Assembly (NCBI GenBank): GCA_950295325.1
Contig: OX485803.1
Coordinates: 50,855,554-50,919,553, forward strand
Source of the DNA: Polytrichum commune
Lineage: Eukaryota; Streptophyta; Polytrichopsida; Polytrichales; Polytrichaceae
Direction of reading: 5' to 3'
DNA: 64,000 bases
The notes beneath the pieces were generated by a model. It saw only the letters and a list, made by a program, of their open reading frames with translations. It searched no databases and had not been told where the DNA came from. Of the stretch, positions 47,201 through 57,571 are shown piece after piece (position 1 is the stretch's first letter; every line of letters begins with the position of its first letter). Position numbers and translations under genes: made by a program.

Positions 47201-48642
47201 GAACTGTTCTTGATAGGGTTTTATTCAAGTCATTTAAGTAGCTCTAAGGTATGTGCCCTTATGTGGTCACTCTTCTTAATCAAACACCTAAATTTTGTTT
47301 AGTACCTATACGGCAAGGCTTGTACTTGCGAACAAAAGACGCCTCTTATGATGAGACTCTGTGCTTGGAAAATAGACACCATTCTAGATTCACTTCCAAG
47401 GACCTATGCAATCACTCACTAAAGAGAAGAAGAACTTGATGTTGACCTCTCCTAATGTTTGCATCTCAACTGAGACTTGAATTGACAATATACGTGATTC
47501 GCAATAGCTAACTGGATGAGACAATTCCTAATTCAATATAACTGCCAAACTGCATGCGGAGTCGGAAATGCCCACAATGTGGCCACATGCATTCAGCAAT
47601 TGAGGTGAAGAAACATCAACAAGTGCACCTAGATTACACATGATGAGTTTGGGATGTGGACTTCAACAATTATAGAATCGGATAAGTACTGTACTTAAAT
47701 AGGGTTAGGGTTTAAGGAAAAGAGCACCGCGAGGAAAGAGAAGCCCCATCTTCATAAGCATTTTGTCCATCTCATTGCTCCGCCATGCAAGCGTCAACTT
47801 CTCTTTCTTGATCTGCGACGCGGACTTCCGCTTCGCTGCTGCCTTGGGATGCTTCTCACCCTCACGAGCGGAAGAGATGACGTGATTGGGGTCGGCGAAG
47901 AATTTGAAGCTGGCAAGCTTGTTTGGTCCATCGAGGCTGTAAGGAGCCTCTGGCATTGGCGTCTGCTGCAACGGATTGACGTTGGGGACGCCATGGCATT
48001 TGTAAGGTTTTCCCCATGACGCCCACACTCCCTGCTGCTTTCTGCATATTGCCGAAGATTCAACCAAATTCATACTCAAGCTCGAGGAATGTCGAATCGT
48101 GTCATCAGCAAAATTTTGGCAAGTATGTTCAAATCTTGTGTGATTCATTAGTAGTAGCACCCCTCTCCCATATCAAAAAAGATATAGCAAAGGAAAAGAA
48201 AACAAGGGATCCACGTCTTGACAAAAGTGAGATTAAATGCAAAAGGAAAAGATGACCTCTTCAAGAAGGTTGTTGTGTTATATGTGTGCACATAGCTGCC
48301 TCCCATTTCTCAAGCATCTAAAATGTTACGGTGACTAACTTCCTCACTCCAAGCAACTTATCCACATGTCGGTTCAAGTTCACCTGCAAAGTTGCGCTTC
48401 CTCTCCGCGATTCACATGGTTAAAGGAACCTACGACCAACAGGTGATATTGCATCCTGCTTCTAATGCCCCCATTTTGAAAAACCTCCATCTCACATTGG
48501 GACCCTTATGGAGGAAAGGGCTATGACCAGGGGTAACCTGAATTGCCGTTTGGCTGTTTTGCCGATGAGTTCCCGAGCGACCTCCTCTTCCTTGCTTCCT
48601 ATGGTACTTTGCACAAGTGTGGGAGACCGCCGAACCTCAGGG
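41211..48642 (-). CDS. Unidentified multi-exon gene with one in-frame TGA
   Basis: Fourteen exons chain on the minus strand with consistent phases: 48538-48642, 47728-48041, 46998-47065, 46785-46866, 45815-45872, 45311-45338, 45066-45167, 44684-44817, 44239-44338, 43201-43326, 42849-42919, 42536-42700, 41746-41827 and 41211-41240 (stop TAA). Typical pieces: GVWASWGKPYKCHGVPN, a Lys-rich segment, YAGMYFQELREGMIRS, GDQFILGEGGEVLPLYKEPG, a Ser-rich stretch, QKLSARMDRRERIRASSLF, VANKMLKVMAEFLSRYGP and FWKSVVFSVNRFYSRVATF. I do not recognise the family. Exon 43201-43326 holds an in-frame TGA at 43267-43269 although codons on both sides remain coherent. Either the gene is inactivated or that exon is skipped or read through. 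Alternatively, if the donor at 44684 is not used, a first gene ends at TAA 44677-44679. Earlier exons probably lie at 48.8-49.9 kb. Microexons and short exons are individually weak. The chain of phases is the main support. Confidence 0.58.
41901..42020. repeat. Short perfect-looking hairpin in an intron
   Basis: AAATGCCTTAGCTATGCAAA then CTGGGTCC (about 41908) is the reverse complement, with one or two changes, of GGCGACCCAGTTTGGATAGC then TTAGGCATTT (to about 42013). The loop is about 45 bp. The flanks AACCCT / AAGGGTT extend it. It lies in the intron between exons 41746-41827 and 42536-42700 of the unidentified gene. It could be a very small MITE or a small-RNA hairpin. Confidence 0.7.
45940..46740 (+). 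repeat. Dispersed repeat shared by two introns, interrupted copy
   Basis: Aligns with 48148-48490: a start like TTCATTAG then CCTC.CCCAT, then AACAAGGG, then TATGTGTGCACA, TCTCAAGCATC and TGACTAAC. After an extra 380 bp it resumes with CAACT.TCCACA and GGTTCAA.TTC.CCTGCAA. The extra piece (about 46197-46575) is a family 2 copy, so family 2 inserted into this older repeat. Confidence 0.65.
46197..46575 (+). mobile_element. Dispersed repeat family 2, inserted copy
   Basis: Matches 61643-62010 over most of its length (GTGGATCTAAGAATGGACAC, ATATGATCATTT, AAAGAGAATCTT, TATTCATATGAGCT, GTGGGTGCAGAGCT-like end). The matching empty site at about 48330 delimits it to roughly 380 bp. No coding frame. 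Short length, intronic sites and no clear inverted ends suggest a SINE-like element, but no pol III promoter is certain. Confidence 0.65.
48148..48490 (+). repeat. Dispersed repeat shared by two introns, uninterrupted copy
   Basis: The empty-site counterpart of 45940-46740. Includes CGGTTCAAGTTCACCTGC, which resembles a tRNA-type B box, present in both copies. It lies in the intron between exons 47728-48041 and 48538-48642. Confidence 0.6.
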
Positions 48643-48771
48643 CTAGTAAATGCCTACACCAACATCAAAGATTATCATTAATGCGCTTATACTTAGAACT
48701 CATAAGAGATCGTTCTCCTTGCAATTTGTTATAGTTATTTAAAGGACATTAACAAAGGCTTCCAGTTAGAT

Positions 48772-48981
48772 TAGCAGTCGCACCAGAAGGAGTTGCCGGA
48801 TAAATGGGTTTCTGGCCGTGAGGGCTCTTATCTTGAATTTGCGTTCCCGCATCCGCCTCCCTAATTTTTTCATCGCAGGGCTAGGCTGGGAATTGGCACC
48901 CCCTTTCTTTGCCTTGAGATCCTCCTCTTCCACGTCTACGCCTTTGAACACAGGCGGTGCCTCTTTGATCGTCCTTATAAT
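48772..48981 (-). CDS. Probable upstream exon of the unidentified gene
   Basis: After a good acceptor (TTTTGCAG) the minus strand is open for about 70 codons with a gene-like charged composition (KEAPPVFKGVDVEEEDLKAK, then KKLGRRMRERKFKIRALTAR). A candidate donor after CTTCTG leaves phase 0, which does not fit the acceptor I chose for 48538-48642 but does fit an alternative one just inside that exon. The link is therefore unresolved. Confidence 0.4.
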
Positions 48982-49618
48982 CTGCAAAACCCTAAATCAT
49001 GATTTCAGGTCAGTCACTGCTGATTTCCACAACTGCCACAGAGCAATGCCTCCACTCCCTTAAGTTGCATTGTGACCTAATTTCCTCACCTGCTATCTTC
49101 ACTAAGAAGGGTGACAACACACCTAAGCATGATATTGCCTTAGGTAATCTTCAAGCCGTGACGTAAAATGTTGGCTTACTTGATCCACGTCGTATTCTTC
49201 ACTAAGAAAGGTGACAAGACACCTGAGCATGGCCGACTAAGCCAACCTAAGGCGACTTGATGTTCCAAGAAATCTTCGAGTTGAACCGGAAATCTTCGAG
49301 TAAATTGTTGTGAAGGATTTTTTCATAGCTGGAAGCCTCCTCGGCAGACTTGAAGGTTTAAGGCTTTAGCCCAAGCGATCCTAGCATAGTCAAGAAGCCC
49401 CTACGTGCCATATACGTTGGTGCACTTTCTCATCCCATCTAGGATTTATTAAGCTCAAATCATTCCTTTACAACCAAATCAAATAGTACAAAGGGTCACT
49501 GCCCAATTTTAGAGAATTCATTTTAGAGATTTGTTCCAAGTTGTGTCTAAAATAGAACAGGAACGAGCTCACAAGCTTTACAAATAACGCGACGAATCTG
49601 ATGATTCAGTTGCTGCAT

Positions 49619-49942
49619 TTACTCTTTTGATTCTTCTCTTCCGAGCTCGCTTCCGTTTCTTCTCTTCCGAGCTCGCTTCCGTTTCTTCTCCTCCGAAGAC
49701 TGGGGATAGGTCAAGCCCATTCCATCTGTCTTCCTCCGAATCTCTTCGCTGGCCCACGAATCCCTCCCAGACTCCACCGAAGAAGGCACCGAATATTGGT
49801 GCAGGCTAACCTCCTTCTTTGATGTTCCCCCTCCAGAGTTTGTACGTGTGTGCCCATCCCCTAACTCTTTTATTGATGATTCCCTTGTAGCCTTGAGGCT
49901 CTTTTTCTTCAGGAGGCTCTTCTTCTTCTTCGGCATTGTCAC
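49619..49942 (-). CDS. Lys/Ser-rich open frame, possible first exon
   Basis: 107 codons from an ATG at 49942, beginning with a Lys-rich run (PKKKKSLLKKKSLKATRESS), then VSLHQYSVPSSVESGRDSW, and ending in KKRKRARKRRNGSE-type repeats produced by the tandem repeat at 49631-49682. It has a nuclear-localisation-like composition. It may be the N-terminus of the unidentified gene downstream. A second overlapping minus frame (to 50015) is rich in Glu. I cannot decide between them. Confidence 0.3.
   Translation of the reverse strand: MTMPKKKKSLLKKKSLKATRESSIKELGDGHTRTNSGGGTSKKEVSLHQYSVPSSVESGRDSWASEEIRRKTDGMGLTYPQSSEEKKRKRARKRRNGSELGREESKE
49631..49682. repeat. Tandem repeat, 26-bp unit, two copies
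   Basis: TTCTTCTCTTCCGAGCTCGC then TTCCGT occurs twice head to tail, followed by a partial third TTCTTCTC. It encodes the basic repeat at the end of the minus-strand frame. Confidence 0.9.
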
Positions 49943-50015
49943 CTATGTTGTTTGATTCCCGTGAGGAAGTTGTGACACCAGATCCACTCGGTTCTAATGG
50001 TTCATGGCTCCACAA

Positions 50016-51409
50016 GCAATTTGATCAATCCCTGTGAGGATCAGCAAAACCTGCAACTCTGGCACTACAATTACCATGTCACCAAAAACAACCGCTGTCC
50101 AATTTCATACCTTGAAACACAGAAGGTTGAATCGCCAGTCCTAATTAAGATGGAGTTGCTGTACCGCAGGATGGATTCTACCAGGAATCATTCAAGTGCC
50201 ACAAAAATGCCAGGTTCGGCGAATAGATCGTACATCGCTGCATCAACCGAGATACTGTACTACAGGCGAGTAAAATTGGTGGCCTGCATTAGTATCGTTG
50301 CAAAATTCGCCAAAAGAGGAATTATTCTGCAACTCATGCTGCATGCAAAGATTTCAGAATGACCAATCACCAGATGTATTTGCAGGTAGCTTTGAAGGAA
50401 TGTGAATCTTAAACCCCACTTGTGATATATGAAGGGAAGCCCACCATGAGCTGTTCACAAATCACCTGGCAGTATCGAATTCTCGCAAATCACTTAAAAG
50501 CTTCAGAATCCAATTCCATGGCCTCCGAGAAGATGAAGGGCGACAAATTATTAATCCGCCAGCTCGTCACAGCATAACATCGCCACTACTGGCAAATAAA
50601 TTCTGTGGAGCTGAATTATTCAGTATTCCAAGCGACACAAGGTGGACTTCCAACCGCCCTGCCAATAATGATCGAAACTGCCGCCATCTCTATTTCAGTA
50701 ACTGAATCTACCTACCTCGCCTAGCTTGCGCCGCTTCATCATCCTCACTACTCGATTAGTTCTGCCCAGCTGCTTGGCTCTAGATAGATAACCTCTTCAC
50801 CCTTCACCTTTGGTCATAGACTTGAGCTCATGTGTGAACCCGGAATTTGGATCCTCATGTGTAGAGATTGAATCAGGATTCATCTGGGAATTTTTCATTG
50901 GTGTGGTGTGGTGTGAGGTGAGGTGGCCTATAAATAGATGATGTAAGAGTGGTGCTATTTCTCCACATCATGGACATCGAATTGGAGGAGCAACAAAATA
51001 TGGGCTAATTTAGATAACCTACGAGAGGAGAGTGGATGATGAGCTCCAAAGTGACAAGTCATCTACCTACCCGAGTTGCTTACCAATCATAACCAGTACG
51101 TTCATGAATAGAATTTGAGAATTATTAAATGAGTGATTGGTTATGCACACGTTGATGTCAACATATTTGTGTTGCAAGTGAGCAATTATAGGTGTTGCGT
51201 TGCTTCCTAAGTTTCGATGATTATAAGGTAGATGGGTCTTAATTGGTTACTTTTTCTTACTTGCCCACTTCTTCTGAAACATGCAATATGCGATTAGTAC
51301 AAGATTGTTAGCAAATGTAAGTCGAGGCCACAGCTACTTTCCTTGTGATTTTTAGAGTGTACATATGAATATCTTACTCATTATCAAAGTGATTCAAGAT
51401 TTTGGGGCT
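50016..51409. other. Intergenic DNA upstream of the unidentified gene
   Basis: Likely contains the promoter of the leftward gene. About 51031-51130 is a diverged partner of about 31132-31230. A 121-codon plus-strand frame at 49997-50362 resembles nothing known. Confidence 0.35.
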
Positions 51410-51580
51410 CATTAAATGATCATGTAGATTTCCCTTATTATGTTGATTATTGAGCCTAGAATGGTTAGTCACATTTTAAGCATGCGATCCAATCTTTATT
51501 AAACACATGTCTTTTGGGTATCTATTCTTGGAGCCACACCAAACCACATACACTCTGACCTCCCTAATATCATACATATG
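51410..51580 (-). repeat. Dispersed repeat family 2, inverted copy
   Basis: AATGATCATGTAGATTTCCC, then TTGATTATTGAGCCTAGAAT, then AAACACATGTCTTTTGGGTA, the reverse complement of the direct copies at 46.2 and 61.6 kb. Confidence 0.6.
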
Positions 51581-52245
51581 CAACCAAAGTGCATGTAATA
51601 TAAAGGAGGTTTGCAATGTTAATAAGGATGCGCGATAATAGAGAATTAGTGCAGCATGTGACATTATGGGATAAACACAAAGTCAACATTGCATTGTTGA
51701 CAATAATGACAATGTGATGTGTGTGAGCGTGTTGGTTTGAATTCTTTGGTGGATTGTTTTAATGTCAGATTCCGTGATATATGAGAGGGACATGTGACAA
51801 CAAGGAGCTCGGGGGGTTCACTGGCGAAAATCGTAGAACGACGTGTGATAAAAAATAGGGTCTAATATATTCATTGTAGATAAATTTTGTAAAAAACTTA
51901 CATATAATATAGGGGTTTTTAAATAATGAAAAAAATTACATGTAAAATACCGTCACATATAAATAGTGAAAAAGGATTACATGTAAATTACCATCACATG
52001 TAAAATATCATCACACCTTTATTTTGAAAAATACCATACCTTATAATCTTTTCTGCAAGGTAAATAGCCCCCCAATAAATAGGTCCCGAACGCACATGTA
52101 TGCAAAATATAAGAGGGAGTGACCCCCCCAAGACAAGGAGAGAGATTTAAATTGTTCCCATCTATCCCCTAGGGTTTCAAGATACAAGAGAGGGAGTGAC
52201 ATTAAAGAGAGTGACATTATGGAGGTTAGGGTGTACCACTCACAT

Positions 52246-52786
52246 AGGTATAGGTGTCCGATTAAGACAAGTAATTGAATTAGACACACGTCTACACCTT
52301 ACGCCGTAAATTGTCAAAGGAGTTTGTGGCAGTCTTGATTGCAACGCACTAGGGTTTCGACCTAATTCGGCTGACGCTAATTGTAAACCATGAATCTTCT
52401 CTTTGCATATTGATGGCTCCCAGAGGGAGTTCGAATGGCGAAAAATCACACAAGGATTGTGAAGGCAAAATCGGATTCGCTCCGAATTCGAGGTGAAAAG
52501 GAGGATGGGAGGTGTCGAGGTATAGGTGTCCGATTAAGACAAGTAATTGAATTAGACACACGTCTACACCTTACGCCGTAAATTGTCAAAGGAGTTTGTG
52601 GCAGTCTTGATTGCAACGCACTAGGGTTTCGACCTAATTCGGCTGACGCTAATTGTAAACCATGAATCTTCTCTTTGCATATTGATGGCTCCCAGAGGGA
52701 GTTCGAATGGCGAAAAATCACACAAGGATTGTGAAGGCAAAATCGGATTCGCTCCGAATTCGAGGTGAAAAGGAGGATGGGAGGTG
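52246..52786. repeat. Recent tandem duplication, 272-bp period
   Basis: Positions 52246-52514 recur at 52518-52786 with no difference I could see, separated by 3 bp. The unit includes AGGTATAGGTGTCCGATTAA, GTTTGTGGCAGTCTTGATTG and CACACAAGGATTGTGAAGGC. Perfect identity among strongly decayed repeats marks a very recent event. Its start also resembles the reverse complement of the family 2 leader. Confidence 0.93.
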
Positions 52787-55209
52787 AAGACATATCTAAG
52801 CACTTACATCACAATTAGATACCTTTGCCCGGCTATGTTGATGTTGTTGGATTAGGTACATGGAATGGCAACTGGGGGATTAATTTAGTGCTATATTCGA
52901 GGGCGGAGGAATTACACATGAGATTAGTGTGGCAAATGCGAGCTCGTGCAAAGAGAATGCGTTTTTATTGACAATCTGCGCAATTTTGACTTTGGAATGC
53001 TTTGACGATTTGAGAGCCATCCATAGAGATGCTCATTGCAAAATCGCTACATGAGGATTTGGGAAAGGAAGCCTCTCGAGTCCCAATTTAACTTAAAACA
53101 TGCAAAGAATCGGTTCAATGCACATTTACTTACCGTGAATGCTCCATGTCGTGCCGATGCCGGCGGTAAGCCTATGTGTGGTTATAGCTTGGGGGACTAA
53201 TGGAGCATGGCACCAAATTAAAGTGGCTAGAGGTGAAACACATTAACTATGTATGGTAAGAGTGTACTTGTACAAAGGACATGAGAGTCTATAGATAATT
53301 GTAGATGTCAAGTTCTTGCAAAACCGGGTGATGATGTTGTGTTGATTGAAGTATCAGGGCAGTGACCATATTTTATTTTGGAATTAGGTTTTGACAATCG
53401 CCGTAGAGGCATGTGATGAAAGTTGCTTAAATGAGCCGGATGTCAATGGGCACATCGTCATCGGACTCACGGAACCGCCTATCAAGTGTTTGTAGTGTTG
53501 CTTACATACCATGGAATCCAAAATATGAGCATAGCATTTTAAAGAAAATATGAACTTAAAATTATGATTTTTTGGAGCTTGCTAGTATGTGTGATTGCAA
53601 TAGATGTTTTATTATTGTTTTTTAAAATATAGTTTTCTTCCCAATGCCAAGTTTATTGTAAGATGACAGTGGTTCCAAAACCTAATAATGAAGGCATAAT
53701 TCTTCTTGGATGATATGGACTCAGCTAAAATTTGAATTGCATGAACCTTCATTAGTAAATAAAAATTTGAGCAATTTTCAGTTGTTTCATGATTCAAAAT
53801 AAGAAGTGATTGGATCCCAAATGCCACCAAATATTGAAATTAGCATAAATGCAACCAAGGGATAAAATGTTGAAGAGATTGTTACAAAGAAAGAAGAACA
53901 TGTTAAGAAGTTAAGGATGTAAGATATCAATTTCGAAATCAAATTGAGCACTTAAGAAGAAGACAAAGAATGATGTCATTGTATTGGGTGATTCGGAAGG
54001 TGAAGAAGAGACTCCTATTAAATGGCAAGGTTATAATATTGAAACCCTCATTGTGATCTGAGGTGATATGGATTTATTTATTTTACAAACTCAAAAAATT
54101 AAAAATGCAATAGTTTATGTGAAATAAAATGTGAAAATTTCAAAAGGTCATATATATCTAGATTGGGCCAATTGGGTCTTTTGAAATGTTTTGTTATTTG
54201 CCTCTTACTATGGGCCTTCATTCCCCCTCATTGTATAATTAGTGTTTGGTGCACGAGTGGGCAATTGAACTCTAGACCTCACAGCTTGCGCCCAACATCT
54301 TTTTGACAGCTTAGATCACCGAGTCTTTTCTCTCAAGTTGATACACTTTTGGACATATCGTATTGTATTCAATGCTAGTCTATTCCAATTTTTAATTTTA
54401 TATGTGGGTGAGAATGGATTATATTATAGTTTTTAGTATTAGTGTACTCTAATTTTAGTAGTTGTACTTGGGCATGAGTGTTTAGATTAAACTTCATACT
54501 TGTATGATTTGAAGTTTGCGTAATTTTGAAAGGACCTAGTTGGTTTATAAAAAGAAATACAAAATCTTTCTAATTAAATGCAAAATGATAAATATTCAAT
54601 ATTAAATTTAAGAAAAGATAAATATGAATGTCAATATTATAAACATATGAGTATGTGAACTAAACAACATACAAATGTGGTTAATCAAATACTAGCAAGT
54701 GCTTAAGAGGATGATCTATAACGATACATTCAAGACATGCAACATAATTCATGTGAGGAAATTACTACAAAAAGATTACAAAAAATAAGAGAAAATAGAA
54801 TAATTAATGAAACAAGTAGTCAAAATTTTTTCATGATAGTATATTTTCATGCTACAACAAATTTATTGGAAATATAGATGCTCATATGACAATATTAATA
54901 CTAAATTGTAGTTAGTCAATCAATAATATCAAATTCAATGTTTATATCATAAATTCTTATATTTTTAAATTTTCAAGCTTAATTTGTCATGATATTTTGG
55001 CTATTGATTTATATATTTTTGTGGATTTTGAAATAAATCTTCATTTTTTAATTAAGAAAGTTTTAGTCTCTTTGTCAACCTCATCACATCTTTCTAGATT
55101 ATTTTGTGAACTAATGATGCCTCTTACGTCTACTATAGCTATCATTTTAACCCTCATTTCTTGTGTTTCCTTCAATGACCTATTCTATATTTATTATTGT
55201 AATTATATT
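52787..55209. other. Intergenic DNA, nothing recognised
   Basis: Increasingly AT-rich to the right, with no supported gene. The plus-strand open frame at 54997-55398 is partly antisense to the transposase remnant that follows. Confidence 0.35.
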
Positions 55210-56223
55210 TTTTCTTCTTCTATCCATTCCTTATTAAATATGTCCTTATTGATTCTATACATATTATGTAGCACAATATGTTTAGCAACTTTATCAATCA
55301 TATGTCGTAAAGGTGTAATAATCCATTTCATAATAATTCTCCATCTTTCCTTTAGAATCCCAAAAGCATATTTTACACACATACGAGTAGAAATATGAAT
55401 AAAACTTCAATTAGCTTCATAATCTTCTAAACCCTTTAATCAACCTTTGAATGGGTTGTAAATCCATAGCCACATTAGATATGCGCAATTTTTTATTAAC
55501 TTATAAGGTAAAAAAAATATTTTATGCTATCTCTTTCAACTTTTGTTAGTTGAAATAATGTCCAACTGTGTATGCTCCTTGCCCATCTACACTTGTAATA
55601 ACAAATTTTTTTTTGTCAACAATACCTTGTAGTAAAATGAAATGGCTTTTGATGATAATAATTTTATCCTCTATTTATAAGTACAAGAATTAAAATGTGA
55701 GCAATTGCTCCGATAATATGAAAACTCCCATGAAATGCCTCGATTATTATACTAAGATTGTAAACCAAGTTGGATTTGAAATTTGCACAAAAATGCATTG
55801 CAAATGAATTCTTATCAATCTATGAAAATTTCTCACAATTTTTTGAAATTGTACTTTTAGCCATTCCACATACCTTTCCTATGCCACACAATGTATTTCC
55901 ACTCCCAAGTCTATTTTTATTTTATTGATATTGCAACTCTATTCTCAATTGAAATTGCATATCTCACATGTGTATGCTTTATTTGCAAATACATACCTAA
56001 TCTCTCACATAAAAACTTGAATGTGGTATGAGATATACGTGTTATTTGGTTGAACATTTCTTCCATGAGAGATCCCCACCAGTAATCTATTGGTGAACCT
56101 TATATTTCTCTCAAATGCCCACACACTATGATCATTAATATCATACTCTCAAAACAAATGATAAAAATTAGGGCATTTTCTCATTCTTCATTAAGTGCCA
56201 ATGCTTGCATATCAAACACATAT
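55210..56223 (-). pseudogene. Dead PIF/Harbinger transposase
   Basis: Minus strand, with several frameshifts and stops. N-terminal part: RISHTTFKFLCERLGMYL then AISIENRVAIS, like the helix before the catalytic domain. Then MAKSTISK, FHGSFHIIGAI, YYHQKPFHF and LLQGIVDKKKF, matching the first part of the DDE nuclease. C-terminal part: AFGILKERWRI, PLRHMIDKVAKHIVLHNM. These motifs in this order are those of the plant Harbinger nuclease family. The usual aspartates are missing or out of frame, so it is inactive. It is cut on its 5' side by a solo LTR. Confidence 0.7.
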
Positions 56224-57219
56224 TGTTGCGCACCTCTCCTTGAGGAGTGCCCATGAGACCATGGGCACAAGGGGGACCCTAGAGTGACACCGGGACTTGT
56301 GATGCCATAGGTGAGAGGGCGCAAGTGATCCTAGTGTGGGTGAGGGCCCATGGAGTTGAGAACGCCTCCCACCCATGGAGACTAGGAGTCACAAGGGTGA
56401 GGCCAGGAGCATTGGGTAGCTTATGGCGTCCATGTTCTAGAATGTTCAAGAACTCCCCAATCGGAGGTGTGAGCTAGGAGATATGGCAATTTGAGTGGTG
56501 CACTGCCTAGGGACCGCCCAACACTTCAGGGGCGTTGTGATGGGACAATAGTGACTTGGGAGTGGCGCGTAAGACTGCCGAGGTTAGAATAGCCATAACT
56601 CCTACGATACTTGCCCGAATGGGGCAAGTGAGGAGTCTATCGGCATTTGCGCGAAGAGTAGATGTTGAAGAACTAGTCGCTTGATAAAATTGGAGATTGT
56701 ACAATGAAGTTATGGAGGTTTGAAGCTGTTGGGGGGCTCTAGCCCCAATGGCTAAGGGAAAACGTTTACGTGGCCCCAATTCTTAGGAGAGAGATAAAAG
56801 GTTACTTGACGGTGGGGTGGGGGCTTTGCCTAAAGTCCTAGAGGCTTGTATGGGGAAGCGGCTTTGCTGATCAACCCCGCCCGTTGTAGAACAACACTAC
56901 CTCCATGGGCATTGGCCCAACGTGAGGGCAAAGTTGCTAAGTATGCTTTGGACTGTTATAATGTTGCTCCGGCAATGTGGTGACCAACTCAAGATTGGAC
57001 TTCCATGAATGAAAGTCCGCACCTAATCATTGGCTACCTATGAAGGGGAGAGCCCCAAATGCATGTGTAGAACAGGTTGGTAACCAAACTATTAGCTTGG
57101 AGGTTGGTATGGGAAGCTAACCATGCGTGTGTGGGATGTGCATGGTTAGTGCTCGTGACACTTGCTAGAGTTGTGAAACGGTGAAAATAAGTTAAAAGGA
57201 GTTAGCAAGGGTCGTGACA
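56224..57219. mobile_element. Solo LTR of an LTR retrotransposon
   Basis: 996 bp beginning TGTTGCGC and ending GTGACA, flanked on both sides by the 5-bp direct repeat CATAT (56219-56223 and 57220-57224). TG...CA ends plus a 5-bp target duplication are diagnostic for LTR retrotransposons. No internal region or second LTR is present, so it arose by recombination between two LTRs. It is clearly more GC-rich than its flanks and interrupts the Harbinger remnant. Confidence 0.8.
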
Positions 57220-57384
57220 CATATTGCACAATCATACGCAAATACCAATATAAAGCCAATGCAACAAGAATCATCCCTCATCCCTCAAGATGATACATCT
57301 TGCTCTTCTTTCTTTCCTCACTAATGTAAAACTCAAAAAGAGAATAAAAAAAGGAAAAAAATATAACGAATGGGGTAGGGCTGC
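57220..57384. other. Continuation of the interrupted Harbinger element
   Basis: Sequence right of the LTR resumes the AT-rich character of the transposon remnant. No terminus was identified. Confidence 0.35.
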
Positions 57385-57571
57385 CCTTTTTCTCCACTAA
57401 TAAATTATGCAATGGTCCCTCAACATGGTCCATTCTCACTTGAGACTATCCTTGAGGGCCCGTGACTACACAAAATGGCTATCCCAACGCCCATGGTACG
57501 GCTTTGGATGAGAGACAAGGGCCGTCACCATTACATGGTCACGGCCCCTGGCTTGTGTGTGAAGTGGCCCT
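57385..57571. mobile_element. Right-hand part of a TIR family 3 element
   Basis: Closely matches 32140-32324 (ATGCAATGGTCC, CAACATGGTCCATTCTCACT, CCATGGTACGGC, ending GTGTGTGAAGTGGCCCT). The left terminus is absent, so this copy is truncated. Confidence 0.7.

Noticed and set aside
52240-52803. Duplicated minus-strand frames as a tandem gene pair
   Set aside because: They are the same chance frame copied by the 272-bp duplication; frames shift against each other and match no family.
54997-55398. 133-codon hydrophobic plus-strand frame as a membrane protein
   Set aside because: Partly antisense to the Harbinger transposase remnant, whose motifs are specific. The hydrophobic residues come from T-rich sequence.
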